Origin: Acidimicrobiales bacterium
GTDB lineage: Bacteria > Actinomycetota > Acidimicrobiia > Acidimicrobiales > Palsa-688
Direction: 5' to 3'
Assembly: GCA_030039575.1 (NCBI GenBank)
Contig: JASHVH010000495.1
Coordinates: 1 to 8,184, forward strand
Length of the DNA stretch: 8,184 nt
Under the pieces are notes generated by a model, which worked only from the letters and a program-made list of their open reading frames with translations, was not told the origin of the DNA and did no database searches. A program made the translations under genes and the position numbers. Shown one piece after another: positions 1-6,034 of the stretch; the stretch's first letter is position 1; each line of letters opens with the position of its first letter.

Positions 1-1261
1 CCAGGGCGCCTCGGGCACTGTTCTGGAACCACACCGAACGGAAGCTGGCGAGCCCACTGACGAACCTCCGGGCGCTGTCCAGAAAAACGGTGCGGTTCAC
101 CGTGGACGCCGGCGTGGGATCTCCCTCCCAGCGCGAAAGCTCAGCGGCGACGACGGCAGGCTCGGCCCGGCGGGTGGCGATTAGGGCGTCGCTGGCGCAG
201 CTGACGGCGGCCGATGCCACCAGGCGGGCGTGGAATGAGATATGCACGGCTTCGGCCTCGTCGGGGGCGTGATCGTCGAGGAGGGCCTCCCCGGCCTCGC
301 CTACAAACTTCTCCAGCTCAGCCAGGTCGTCCACGAGGGCAGGCACGTCGGCCCCGCCGAGCAGCCGGGCGGTGCCGTGCAGCACCGCCGCTGCCCCGCC
401 GAACAGGCGGCGGTCGGGTTCCGCCACCTTCGGCAGGTCCGTCCCCTCTCTGAGAGCCTCGGTGACGAGGGTCGTGCACCATTCCAGGGACTCGACCAGG
501 TTGGCGAACGCCTGATCGGGGACGGCGAGCCCGGTGGGACGGTAGGGAGAGGAATCGAAGGCGTTCATAAGGGCGCGCTTGGCGGCCATGGCTGCGTCGC
601 TGTCCCCCTGGGTGCACCTCTTCACCAGGGCGGCGTCGATTTGCCCGGCCAGCGTCTCGGCCAACGTGGAAGCTGAAGCCCGCAGCCGGTCCCCCGGCGG
701 CTTCGGGGACAGCACGAGGACGGCCAGGGTGCCGAACGCAGAGGCCAGCCACCAGCCGGCCAGCCGGTCCGGTACTACCGCGCTGAAAGAGGCCTTCGAG
801 GTGGCCGGCAAGACGTAGGCGACCAGGGCCGCGGTGGCCCCGGAGGCGGCGTTCGGCCCGACAATCCCCGAGAAGAGCACGCAGAAGGCGACGGGCACGG
901 TGACGACCGCCACCACCGCCGTATTGAAACTGGCAGCCGTCCCGATCATGATCAGCACGCTCCCGGCGACGGCCAAACCGATATGGCACACGAGCTTGTC
1001 CCACCGGTTCCCGCCGAAGCTGGCAAACACCAAGGTAGCGAAGCTGCCGAAAGCGGCGAACGTCGCCATCTGCAAGTTCCCGAAAACCTGGCTCGTAATG
1101 GCGAAAAGGGGGGGCATAACCAGGGTCATCCGCAGAGCACGCAAGGCGGCGGGCTTCGACCACATCGGACGCATTGACGACACAAACGCGGCGAAGCTGG
1201 TCCTCTTCGGCTCTGGGGTGGGGAGAGGAGAAGCGGGCGGGGCCGCGGTGGGGGCAGCCAC
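1..1261 (-). CDS. FUSC-family (aromatic acid exporter-like) membrane protein, C-terminus beyond the window
   Basis: The minus-strand reading frame is open from a stop at about 1297 to the left edge, so the 3' end is missing. Counting from GTG 1261, about six hydrophobic helices are visible (residues roughly 45-60, 64-81, 90-110, 113-133, 136-153 and 166-185). The conserved-looking stretch GNLQMATFAAFGSFATLVF (61-79) falls in the second. A soluble, Ala/Leu/Glu-rich helical region follows to the edge. Six helices plus a cytoplasmic domain is the first half of the FUSC / fusaric-acid-resistance layout, whose members usually repeat it. Such proteins are inner-membrane proteins linked to export of aromatic acids; the substrate here is unknown. 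The start is uncertain: GTG 1279, GTG 1261 and ATG 1174 are all in frame and none has a clear Shine-Dalgarno. I chose 1261 because codons before 1174 still look coding and it leaves a short gap after the phosphatase gene. It is probably the third gene of the VWA-PP2C operon. Confidence 0.8.
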   Translation of the reverse strand, partial: MAAPTAAPPASPLPTPEPKRTSFAAFVSSMRPMWSKPAALRALRMTLVMPPLFAITSQVFGNLQMATFAAFGSFATLVFASFGGNRWDKLVCHIGLAVAGSVLIMIGTAASFNTAVVAVVTVPVAFCVLFSGIVGPNAASGATAALVAYVLPATSKASFSAVVPDRLAGWWLASAFGTLAVLVLSPKPPGDRLRASASTLAETLAGQIDAALVKRCTQGDSDAAMAAKRALMNAFDSSPYRPTGLAVPDQAFANLVESLEWCTTLVTEALREGTDLPKVAEPDRRLFGGAAAVLHGTARLLGGADVPALVDDLAELEKFVGEAGEALLDDHAPDEAEAVHISFHARLVASAAVSCASDALIATRRAEPAVVAAELSRWEGDPTPASTVNRTVFLDSARRFVSGLASFRSVWFQNSARGAL

Positions 1262-1294
1262 GCCGGAAGTGTATTGCACGCGAGGGGGTCGGGG

Positions 1295-2173
1295 TTATTG
1301 AGGCTGGCCGGGAGGGGCCCCGCCGACAGGCCAGGCGGCGACAATGGTGCGGTCGTCCAGGCAACCCCGGCGGCTGAAATCGGCCGCATTGGCCAGGTCC
1401 AGCGGCGAAAGATCGCCGGTGGGCACAAGCTGCAAAACCTCGGCCAGAGCCGGGGCCACGGTGGCCGGGCCTTCTCGCAAGGGGTCGGCCACCCCATCGG
1501 TCAGAAGTACGAGCGCGCTGCCGGCCGCCATAGCGACCGAAGAGACCTCGATGACCCCGGGCCCGGCGCCCTCGCGCCACGGCAAGACCTCGACCGGCAG
1601 TCCCCGGAAATCCTCGTCGTCCGGGTCGGGGAACAGTTCGCGCCATTGTGTGCCGTCGAGGACGAAAGCGCTGCTGTCACCCACCCGGGCCAGGGACACC
1701 TCAGCGCGCCCGGCGGAGGCTGAAAGCAAAGCGACCACGAGAGTGGTGGACAACTCGGCCGCCACCAGGCCCCCTAGCCGCGCCACTTCTTCGCCGGCGG
1801 CCCGCACCGCCGCTTCGCATTCTTTTTCTCCCCCATTGTCGCTTTCCCCGGCTAGAAGGTAGGCACAGGCGGCGCGCACGGCGACGTCGGCGCCCTCGCC
1901 GCCCCGTCCGGCCGTGCTGACCCCGTCGGCGACCGCCACCGCCAACCGGCCCGGCCCGGCCTGGGCCCAGGCGTAGGCATCCTCGCCACCCCGGCCGGCC
2001 AAGCGGTGCGCCACTCCGGCTACGGACGCGGCCATGACGACGAACTCCGGCGACCACCCTCCGTCGGCTCGGTAACAGGCGTCCCCGGCCGAAGCAGTTG
2101 TCCGCAGGGGGACGGGCGACTCGCTGGCGGTGGAAGGCTCGCCCCACGCCGGGCCAGCCCACCCGCGGTTCAT
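1295..2173 (-). CDS. PP2C-family protein serine/threonine phosphatase (TerY-P triad type)
   Basis: This 292-residue soluble protein is predicted to remove phosphate from Ser/Thr residues using a two-metal centre. The PP2C motifs appear in order: GEDAYAW with E64-D65, VAVADGVSTA with D83-G84, TTLVVALL at 143-150, RVGDSS with G165-D166, LLTDGVADPL with D226-G227, and DDRTIVAAW with D273-D274. These are the usual metal-binding acidic positions, so it looks catalytically intact. The spacing and the form of the first motif (GVAHRL...GEDAYAW) fit the PP2C_2 subgroup better than classic PPM enzymes. The first 45 residues are low-complexity and may be disordered. The ATG overlaps the TGA of the upstream VWA gene as ATGA, which fixes the start and implies translational coupling. 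The stop TAA lies 33 bases before the preferred start of the FUSC gene. It is the likely antagonist of the kinase encoded at 4358-5995 (inference from triad organisation). Confidence 0.9.
   Translation of the reverse strand: MNRGWAGPAWGEPSTASESPVPLRTTASAGDACYRADGGWSPEFVVMAASVAGVAHRLAGRGGEDAYAWAQAGPGRLAVAVADGVSTAGRGGEGADVAVRAACAYLLAGESDNGGEKECEAAVRAAGEEVARLGGLVAAELSTTLVVALLSASAGRAEVSLARVGDSSAFVLDGTQWRELFPDPDDEDFRGLPVEVLPWREGAGPGVIEVSSVAMAAGSALVLLTDGVADPLREGPATVAPALAEVLQLVPTGDLSPLDLANAADFSRRGCLDDRTIVAAWPVGGAPPGQPQ
2170..2173 (-). other. ATGA stop/start overlap coupling the VWA and PP2C genes
   Basis: On the minus strand the VWA gene ends in TGA and the PP2C gene starts with ATG, sharing the four bases ATGA. 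This is a typical translational-coupling arrangement and suggests the two proteins are made in matched amounts. Confidence 0.85.
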
Positions 2174-2877
2174 TCCAGTTCGTCCACCGGGATCGCTTGC
2201 ATGTTGGGCAACTGGGGCGGGACCAGCTGCGGAGTGCCCGTGTACGCGCTGGCCGAGGAACTGACGATCGACTGGACGAGGCCGGCCATCAACTCGGGCA
2301 CGACGGCGGAGGGGGCGGCGCCTTCAGCGGCGACGTAGGCCCGGTTGGGCTTGTTCTCGGCCACCGTGGCCAGGATTTCCGGCACTGCCTCCCCGAACCC
2401 GAAGGCCAGGATGTTGGGGTGCCGGCGCCAGGACGGGTCCGTGAGGCGGCGGTGGGCCTCCAGCCAACGTTCTTCGGGGTCGGTCGGTCGCCCGTCGGAA
2501 ACGAACAGGACAGCCGGGCGGTACCACCGCTCCCCTTCGGACCGGCCTGTGTAGTAGTCGGCCTCGATCACCCGCCGCAGGTGGTCGAAGGCGGCGGCGT
2601 ACGAAGTCCGGCCCTCGACCTCGACCTTTGGCATCGCCTCGACCAGGGCCAGGTCGACCAGGGGCAGGACCGTGCGAGCCACGTCGCTGAAGGTGACGAT
2701 CCCGAAACGGATGACCTCGGCGACGGCCGGGTCCTGGCCCACGCTGGCCCGGATCTGGGGCAGTTCGGCATTGACCTCGGCGATCGGCTCCCCGGCCATC
2801 GACTGGGAAACATCCAGGCACAGGTAGAAGGGGAAGACGGCGTAACGTTCTTCGGTGCCGAGGTGGTCGGTCGCCAT
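2170..2877 (-). CDS. VWA-domain protein, TerY/YegL-like
   Basis: A 235-residue protein made almost entirely of one von Willebrand factor A domain. The metal-ion-dependent adhesion site (MIDAS) is complete: DVSQS (D22, S24, S26) after a hydrophobic strand, T91 in GRTSY, and D128 in VSDGRPTD. There is no signal peptide or membrane helix, so it should be cytosolic. TerY/YegL proteins of this size are encoded next to a PP2C phosphatase and a kinase and are thought to assemble or present phosphorylated partners; that role is family knowledge, not visible here. The last 25 residues are Pro-rich, with PQLVPPQLP, and may be a flexible interaction tail. The start is the ATG at 2877. It is the first gene of the leftward operon and is divergent from the oxidoreductase at 3069. 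The downstream phosphatase gene begins inside its stop codon (ATGA). Confidence 0.9.
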   Translation of the reverse strand: MATDHLGTEERYAVFPFYLCLDVSQSMAGEPIAEVNAELPQIRASVGQDPAVAEVIRFGIVTFSDVARTVLPLVDLALVEAMPKVEVEGRTSYAAAFDHLRRVIEADYYTGRSEGERWYRPAVLFVSDGRPTDPEERWLEAHRRLTDPSWRRHPNILAFGFGEAVPEILATVAENKPNRAYVAAEGAAPSAVVPELMAGLVQSIVSSSASAYTGTPQLVPPQLPNMQAIPVDELE

Positions 2878-3068
2878 CGCCCGTTCGACGCTACCGGAGG
2901 CCCCGTCCTAAGACAACCTCGGCTCATCCGGGCGCGGGCCCCAACCTGCGAGACCTTCAGTCAAGGCCGGCTCCCTTTGCCGCCTTGCCAAAGGCGCCGA
3001 GAGCGGCGGGGCTTCCCACTCGATGTCGCAGCTATGCTTCGCGGCCGGGCGCAAAGGAGGGAAGAGTG
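2878..3068. promoter_or_regulatory. Divergent intergenic region between the VWA operon and the oxidoreductase gene
   Basis: This 191-base gap separates two divergently transcribed genes and must hold the promoters for both, unless transcription reads in from elsewhere. On the plus strand TATGCT at 3033-3038 is a plausible -10 element about 30 bases before the start codon, but no convincing -35 element precedes it at the normal spacing. An imperfect palindrome, CCTTTG (2974-2979) with CAAAGG (2989-2994), lies 40 bases upstream of that box and could be an operator. No clear promoter was recognised for the leftward operon. The region as promoter-bearing is well supported by gene arrangement; the individual boxes are weak. 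Confidence 0.45.
3053..3060 (+). promoter_or_regulatory. Strong Shine-Dalgarno that fixes the oxidoreductase start
   Basis: AAAGGAGG lies 8 bases before ATG 3069. The frame is open further upstream to an ATG at 2985, but only 3069 has this ribosome binding site at ideal spacing. GTG at 3066 is also in frame but would be rather close. Most other starts in the window lack such a clear site. Confidence 0.8.
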
Positions 3069-4181
3069 ATGAGCAGCTTGACTCGGGGCGGTGCCGACGG
3101 GCGGGGCCCCTTGCACGGGTTCGGCGTAGTCGGGTGCGGGGTAATCGGCGCTCGCCATGCTCAGGTGGCGAAGACGCTCCCCAATGCGCACTTCGTGGCG
3201 GCTACCGACATCGCTGCGGAACGAGCCAAACAGCTCGCCACGGACTACGGCGGCGAGGCCGAACCGGACCTCGACAGCCTGTTGGCGCGTGAGGATGTCG
3301 ATGTCGTCGCGGTGTGCACCCCCAACGGCGCGCATTCCGAGGTCGGGGTGCGGGCGGCCCGAGCCGGTAAGCACCTCGTGGTCGAGAAGCCCATTGATAT
3401 AACGCTGGCGGCAGCCGACCGTCTCATCGACGCCGCCCAAGTGGCCGGGGTCAAGATGACCGTTATATCGCAGCACCGGTTCGACGCCGGCCTGGTCGAG
3501 TTGCACAGGATGCTCGACGCGGGACAGCTCGGGCGGTTGGTGATGGGTGATAGCCGCGTCAAGTGGTACCGCACCGACGCTTATTTCGGCGCCGCGCCTT
3601 GGCGGGGCAGCTGGGCGCTCGGTGGGGGCGGGGCGCTCATAAGCCAGGGCATTCACTACGCCGACTTGCTGCTGTGGTGCATGGGCCCGGTGGCCGAGGT
3701 AATGGCCACGTGCGCCACCGCGGCCCACGACATCGAGGTGGAGGACGTGGAGGTGGCGGTGCTGCGGTTCGCCTCGGGCGCCATCGGTTCGCTCGAGTCG
3801 GCTACGGCTGTGTTCCCGGGGTTCCGCGAGCGCCTCGAGGTCAGCGGTACCGGCGGGACGGTCGTAGTCGAGGACGGTCGCATCGTGGTAAGGGAACTGC
3901 TCGCCGAGCACGGCGAGGTGGGCCCGTACGGTTCCAGGGTGACCGAGGCGGGCGGGGCCGGCGCGTCCGGCGCGTCCGGCGCGTCATCCGGGGCCGCCGA
4001 CCCGGCGGCCATCACCAACGACGCTCATGCTGCGCAGGTGGCGGACCTGCTCGCCGCCATCGACGAGGACCGTGAGCCGGCGGTGACGGGCGCAGACGGG
4101 CGCAGCGTCCTCGAGCTGGTCCTCGCCGTCTACGAGTCGGCGCGCCGCAACGCCCCGGTGACGCTGCCACTCCGGTCGTGA
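3069..4181 (+). CDS. Gfo/Idh/MocA-family NAD(P)-dependent oxidoreductase
   Basis: A 370-residue cytosolic dehydrogenase, normal length for the family, whose members oxidise or reduce sugars, cyclitols and related compounds. The N-terminal Rossmann fold shows GVVGCGVIG (19-27, GxGxxG), a second-strand Asp in ATDI (D47), and the VCTPNGAHSE and VVEKPIDI segments; the EKP motif is at 106-108, with K107 the family's catalytic lysine. The C-terminal domain has GGGGALISQGIHYADLL (186-201), where H196 is the usual catalytic-pocket histidine. The KWYRT...W segment before it resembles N-acetylamino-sugar and uronate dehydrogenase relatives such as WbpB-type enzymes, but the substrate cannot be assigned. 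Residues about 295-312 are a Gly/Ala/Ser tract coded by a short DNA repeat, probably a flexible loop. It is the only plus-strand gene here, and it sits between members of a phosphosignalling set on the other strand. Confidence 0.92.
   Translation: MSSLTRGGADGRGPLHGFGVVGCGVIGARHAQVAKTLPNAHFVAATDIAAERAKQLATDYGGEAEPDLDSLLAREDVDVVAVCTPNGAHSEVGVRAARAGKHLVVEKPIDITLAAADRLIDAAQVAGVKMTVISQHRFDAGLVELHRMLDAGQLGRLVMGDSRVKWYRTDAYFGAAPWRGSWALGGGGALISQGIHYADLLLWCMGPVAEVMATCATAAHDIEVEDVEVAVLRFASGAIGSLESATAVFPGFRERLEVSGTGGTVVVEDGRIVVRELLAEHGEVGPYGSRVTEAGGAGASGASGASSGAADPAAITNDAHAAQVADLLAAIDEDREPAVTGADGRSVLELVLAVYESARRNAPVTLPLRS
3959..3985 (+). repeat. Short 9-bp tandem repeat inside the oxidoreductase gene
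   Basis: Three consecutive copies of a 9-bp unit close to GGCGCGTCC encode the GASGASGAS stretch around residues 298-306. It keeps the frame and probably lengthens a surface loop by replication slippage. Confidence 0.6.
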
Positions 4182-4183
4182 TT

Positions 4184-4205
4184 GCCGGGGCCCAATAGTC
4201 CCGGC
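4184..4205 (+). terminator. Possible terminator hairpin after the oxidoreductase gene
   Basis: GCCGGG (4184-4189) pairs with CCCGGC (4200-4205) around a 10-base loop, starting 3 bases after the oxidoreductase stop. There is no T-run after it, so it is a weak candidate of the U-less kind reported in actinobacteria. Chance occurrence in GC-rich DNA is possible. Confidence 0.3.
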
Positions 4206-4260
4206 CTAATTGCCCAGCCCTCCGTCCTGGCATTGGTGCGGTCGCGGCCGGTCCGGCGCT

Positions 4261-4345
4261 AACTGCCGACTGCCGAATACCTGACTGTCGAACTGCCGAA
4301 TACCTGACTCCCGAGCTGCCGAATACCTGACCGCCCAATACCTAA
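4261..4345. repeat. 23-bp tandem repeat array between convergent genes
   Basis: The core CTGCCGAATACCTGAC recurs at 4270, 4293 and 4316, exactly 23 bp apart. A partial unit lies before it (ACTGCCGA from 4262) and a degenerate one after it (CAATACCTAAC from 4336). The units differ mainly in the last bases (TGTCGAA, TCCCGAG, CGCCCAA). There are no unique spacers, so it is not a CRISPR array. It sits in the 176-base gap between the ends of the oxidoreductase and kinase genes, where it would be transcribed only by read-through. Its role is unknown; a protein-binding array, a transcription-end element or simple slippage are all possible. Confidence 0.8.
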
Positions 4346-4357
4346 CTGGCGGCAGCG

Positions 4358-5995
4358 CTAAAGGCCGATCCACGGGCTGATGATCATCGCGACAACGAAC
4401 ACGGCGACGCAGGCAGCGGCGACGTCGAGCACCAGCACGCCGGCCATCCGGCGTACGCCGTACGCCCGCCGGCCGGGCGAACGTGCCCACCTGGCCGCGG
4501 CGCGGTGCGCCGCTCCCCACATCACCATTACGTGATGCAGCATCTGGCGAGGCGTCATCGGCGGCTGCGTCCCGATCCCCCCGCTCACACCGGTGAGCCC
4601 GCTCGAGCCGGGCAAGCCGGCCCCGCCGAACGGGCCGCGCCCGCCGGCCCTCCCGGCGAACAGCTCGCCGCCGACGCCAAGGGGCGGGCGGGCGCTGATG
4701 AGCTGCCACGTTGAGGGTGGCCGGTGACCCAGGACCGGGCGGACGACGACGTCGGGCACCGTCACGCTCGGCAGCTCCTGAGCGGCTACGGAGCCGTTCG
4801 CGGCCGCGGTTGCCGGCCTCAGGTCACCCTGGGCCTGGCGGACCGATGCGGCCAGTTCCGCGGCCGATAGGACGCCAAGCAACTGTTCGAGGTGGGCCAC
4901 CCATTCCCCGGGGGTGGGCCGGTCTGCGGCGTTTACCAAGGAGAGGGAGCGCTCGCACAGTTCCCAGAGCCCTGGCATATCGGGCAATTTCCTCCACGAC
5001 CGGGGCAGTTCCAGGTCGACGTTCACCTTCTGGCCGCCCTTCTGGTGCCCCTGGATGGGAAAATGGGCCGCCCCCACGACCCGCAAGAAGGCAATCGCCA
5101 GCAGGTACCGGTCGGAGGCTCCGGTCGGCGGCCCGCCGGGCCGTACCGCCGGGTCGCCCCAGTTGGGTGTCGTGGCTCGCGCCCGTGCGGCCCGGGGTTG
5201 GGCGACGAGGTTGCGCGAGCCGGCGTCGCCGTTCAGCGAGCCGGCGTCGCCGTTCAGGGAGCCGACGTGCGCCGCTGTGGTCTCCGTCACCCGTGCTTGG
5301 TCCCCACCGTCCAGGCCGTTGGCGTCGTCCGGCTTGTCCGCCTCGTCCCGCTCGTCCGCCTCGGCCCGCCCTTTACCGGTGCCGGGGTGCTCACTCCCGC
5401 CGGTCGTGACCGTGGCGCCGTCACAATCGAGGACGTACACCGCCGGCGCCGGCCGGAGCGACCATAGGACGTTTTTGGCCGAGAGGTCACCGTGGACGAC
5501 CTGGGAGTCGTCCGGCCCGCTCTGCCACGCATCGAGGAGACGGGCAAGGGCGTAGACGAGGGCGACCCGCTCGGGCGCACCCGGCGCAGGCATCATGACC
5601 CCGTAAGCGACGGCGATCCGGTCGGGGTCGTTGGCCAGGTAACTGAGGCTGGCCAGCCGATTGGTCCCGTCGCGGTGGCGGACCCAGAACTCGTGCGGTG
5701 CCCGGGGCAGGACGGTGCCCAGGGCCAACTCCGGGTCGTGGCCAACCACGACAGAGAGCGGCCACGCCGAGGAAGTCACGACGCGGGCCGAGAGGGGGGC
5801 ATCACGACCGGCCAGGAGGTACGGGAAAGCGACGAGCGAGCTCAGCTCCGGGACCGGGACCGGGCGGCGGAGCTCCTTGTACACACGCTGATAGCCGAGC
5901 CCGGCCGGCGCGGACAGCACTTCGAACACGCGCCCCTCGCCCCCTTCAGCCAGCAGCTCGCCCAGCCGGAGCTCGGAGCGCTGGACTGTGCTCAC
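4358..5995 (-). CDS. Membrane-tethered protein kinase of the TerY-P/YegI-like type
   Basis: A 545-residue kinase. The Gly-rich loop is EGGEGRVFEV (17-26), with the ATP-anchoring lysine at K40 (VYKEL). The catalytic loop is HGDLSAKN (168-175), with D170 and N175, and DCDG (190-193) stands in for DFG. TPNW (276-279) and SDRYLLAIAFLRVV then continue the C-lobe. HGDLSxxN together with TPxW...SDRY is characteristic of kinases paired with TerY-like VWA and PP2C proteins (family knowledge). A low-complexity insert of about 80 residues (197-275) with two SLNGDAG repeats splits the activation segment. After the kinase domain (to about 370) comes a Gly/Pro-rich linker, a basic stretch, and one hydrophobic helix at about 519-543 ending two residues before the C-terminus, suggesting tail anchoring. 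The start is GTG 5995, 39 bases after the dehydrogenase stop, with a weak GGTGAG upstream. It is probably the last gene of its operon. Confidence 0.88.
   Translation of the reverse strand: MSTVQRSELRLGELLAEGGEGRVFEVLSAPAGLGYQRVYKELRRPVPVPELSSLVAFPYLLAGRDAPLSARVVTSSAWPLSVVVGHDPELALGTVLPRAPHEFWVRHRDGTNRLASLSYLANDPDRIAVAYGVMMPAPGAPERVALVYALARLLDAWQSGPDDSQVVHGDLSAKNVLWSLRPAPAVYVLDCDGATVTTGGSEHPGTGKGRAEADERDEADKPDDANGLDGGDQARVTETTAAHVGSLNGDAGSLNGDAGSRNLVAQPRAARARATTPNWGDPAVRPGGPPTGASDRYLLAIAFLRVVGAAHFPIQGHQKGGQKVNVDLELPRSWRKLPDMPGLWELCERSLSLVNAADRPTPGEWVAHLEQLLGVLSAAELAASVRQAQGDLRPATAAANGSVAAQELPSVTVPDVVVRPVLGHRPPSTWQLISARPPLGVGGELFAGRAGGRGPFGGAGLPGSSGLTGVSGGIGTQPPMTPRQMLHHVMVMWGAAHRAAARWARSPGRRAYGVRRMAGVLVLDVAAACVAVFVVAMIISPWIGL
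5215..5256 (-). repeat. Two exact 21-bp tandem repeats inside the kinase gene
   Basis: The 21-bp unit at 5215-5235 is repeated exactly at 5236-5256, and a diverged third copy begins at 5257. In the kinase frame it encodes the duplicated heptapeptide SLNGDAG (residues 246-259), in the insert that interrupts the activation segment. Identity at the DNA level suggests a recent in-frame duplication. Confidence 0.85.
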
Positions 5996-6034
5996 TGGAT
6001 TGGGCTCACCGGGCGGCGTTCACGGGACCGCAGT

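Noticed and set aside
318..1646. A long minus-strand open frame of 442 codons
   Set aside because: It overlaps both the FUSC and PP2C genes in another frame. Its translation is Arg/Gly/Pro-rich with no domain, while the overlapped frames carry clear helices and phosphatase motifs. It is a GC-bias shadow.
2098..3069. A plus-strand open frame of 323 codons antisense to the VWA gene
   Set aside because: The product is low-complexity with no motif. The antisense frame encodes an intact VWA domain with MIDAS residues.
2961..3911. A minus-strand open frame of 316 codons antisense to the oxidoreductase gene
   Set aside because: The opposite strand has the full Gfo/Idh/MocA motif set and an ideal ribosome binding site; this frame shows neither.
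4012..4338. A minus-strand open frame across the 23-bp repeats with repeated RQSGIRQS-like peptides
   Set aside because: The apparent peptide repeat follows from the DNA tandem repeat. There is no ribosome binding site, and the frame runs antisense into the end of the oxidoreductase gene.
4261..4345. A CRISPR array
   Set aside because: The units are directly abutting with no unique spacers, and no cas genes are present.
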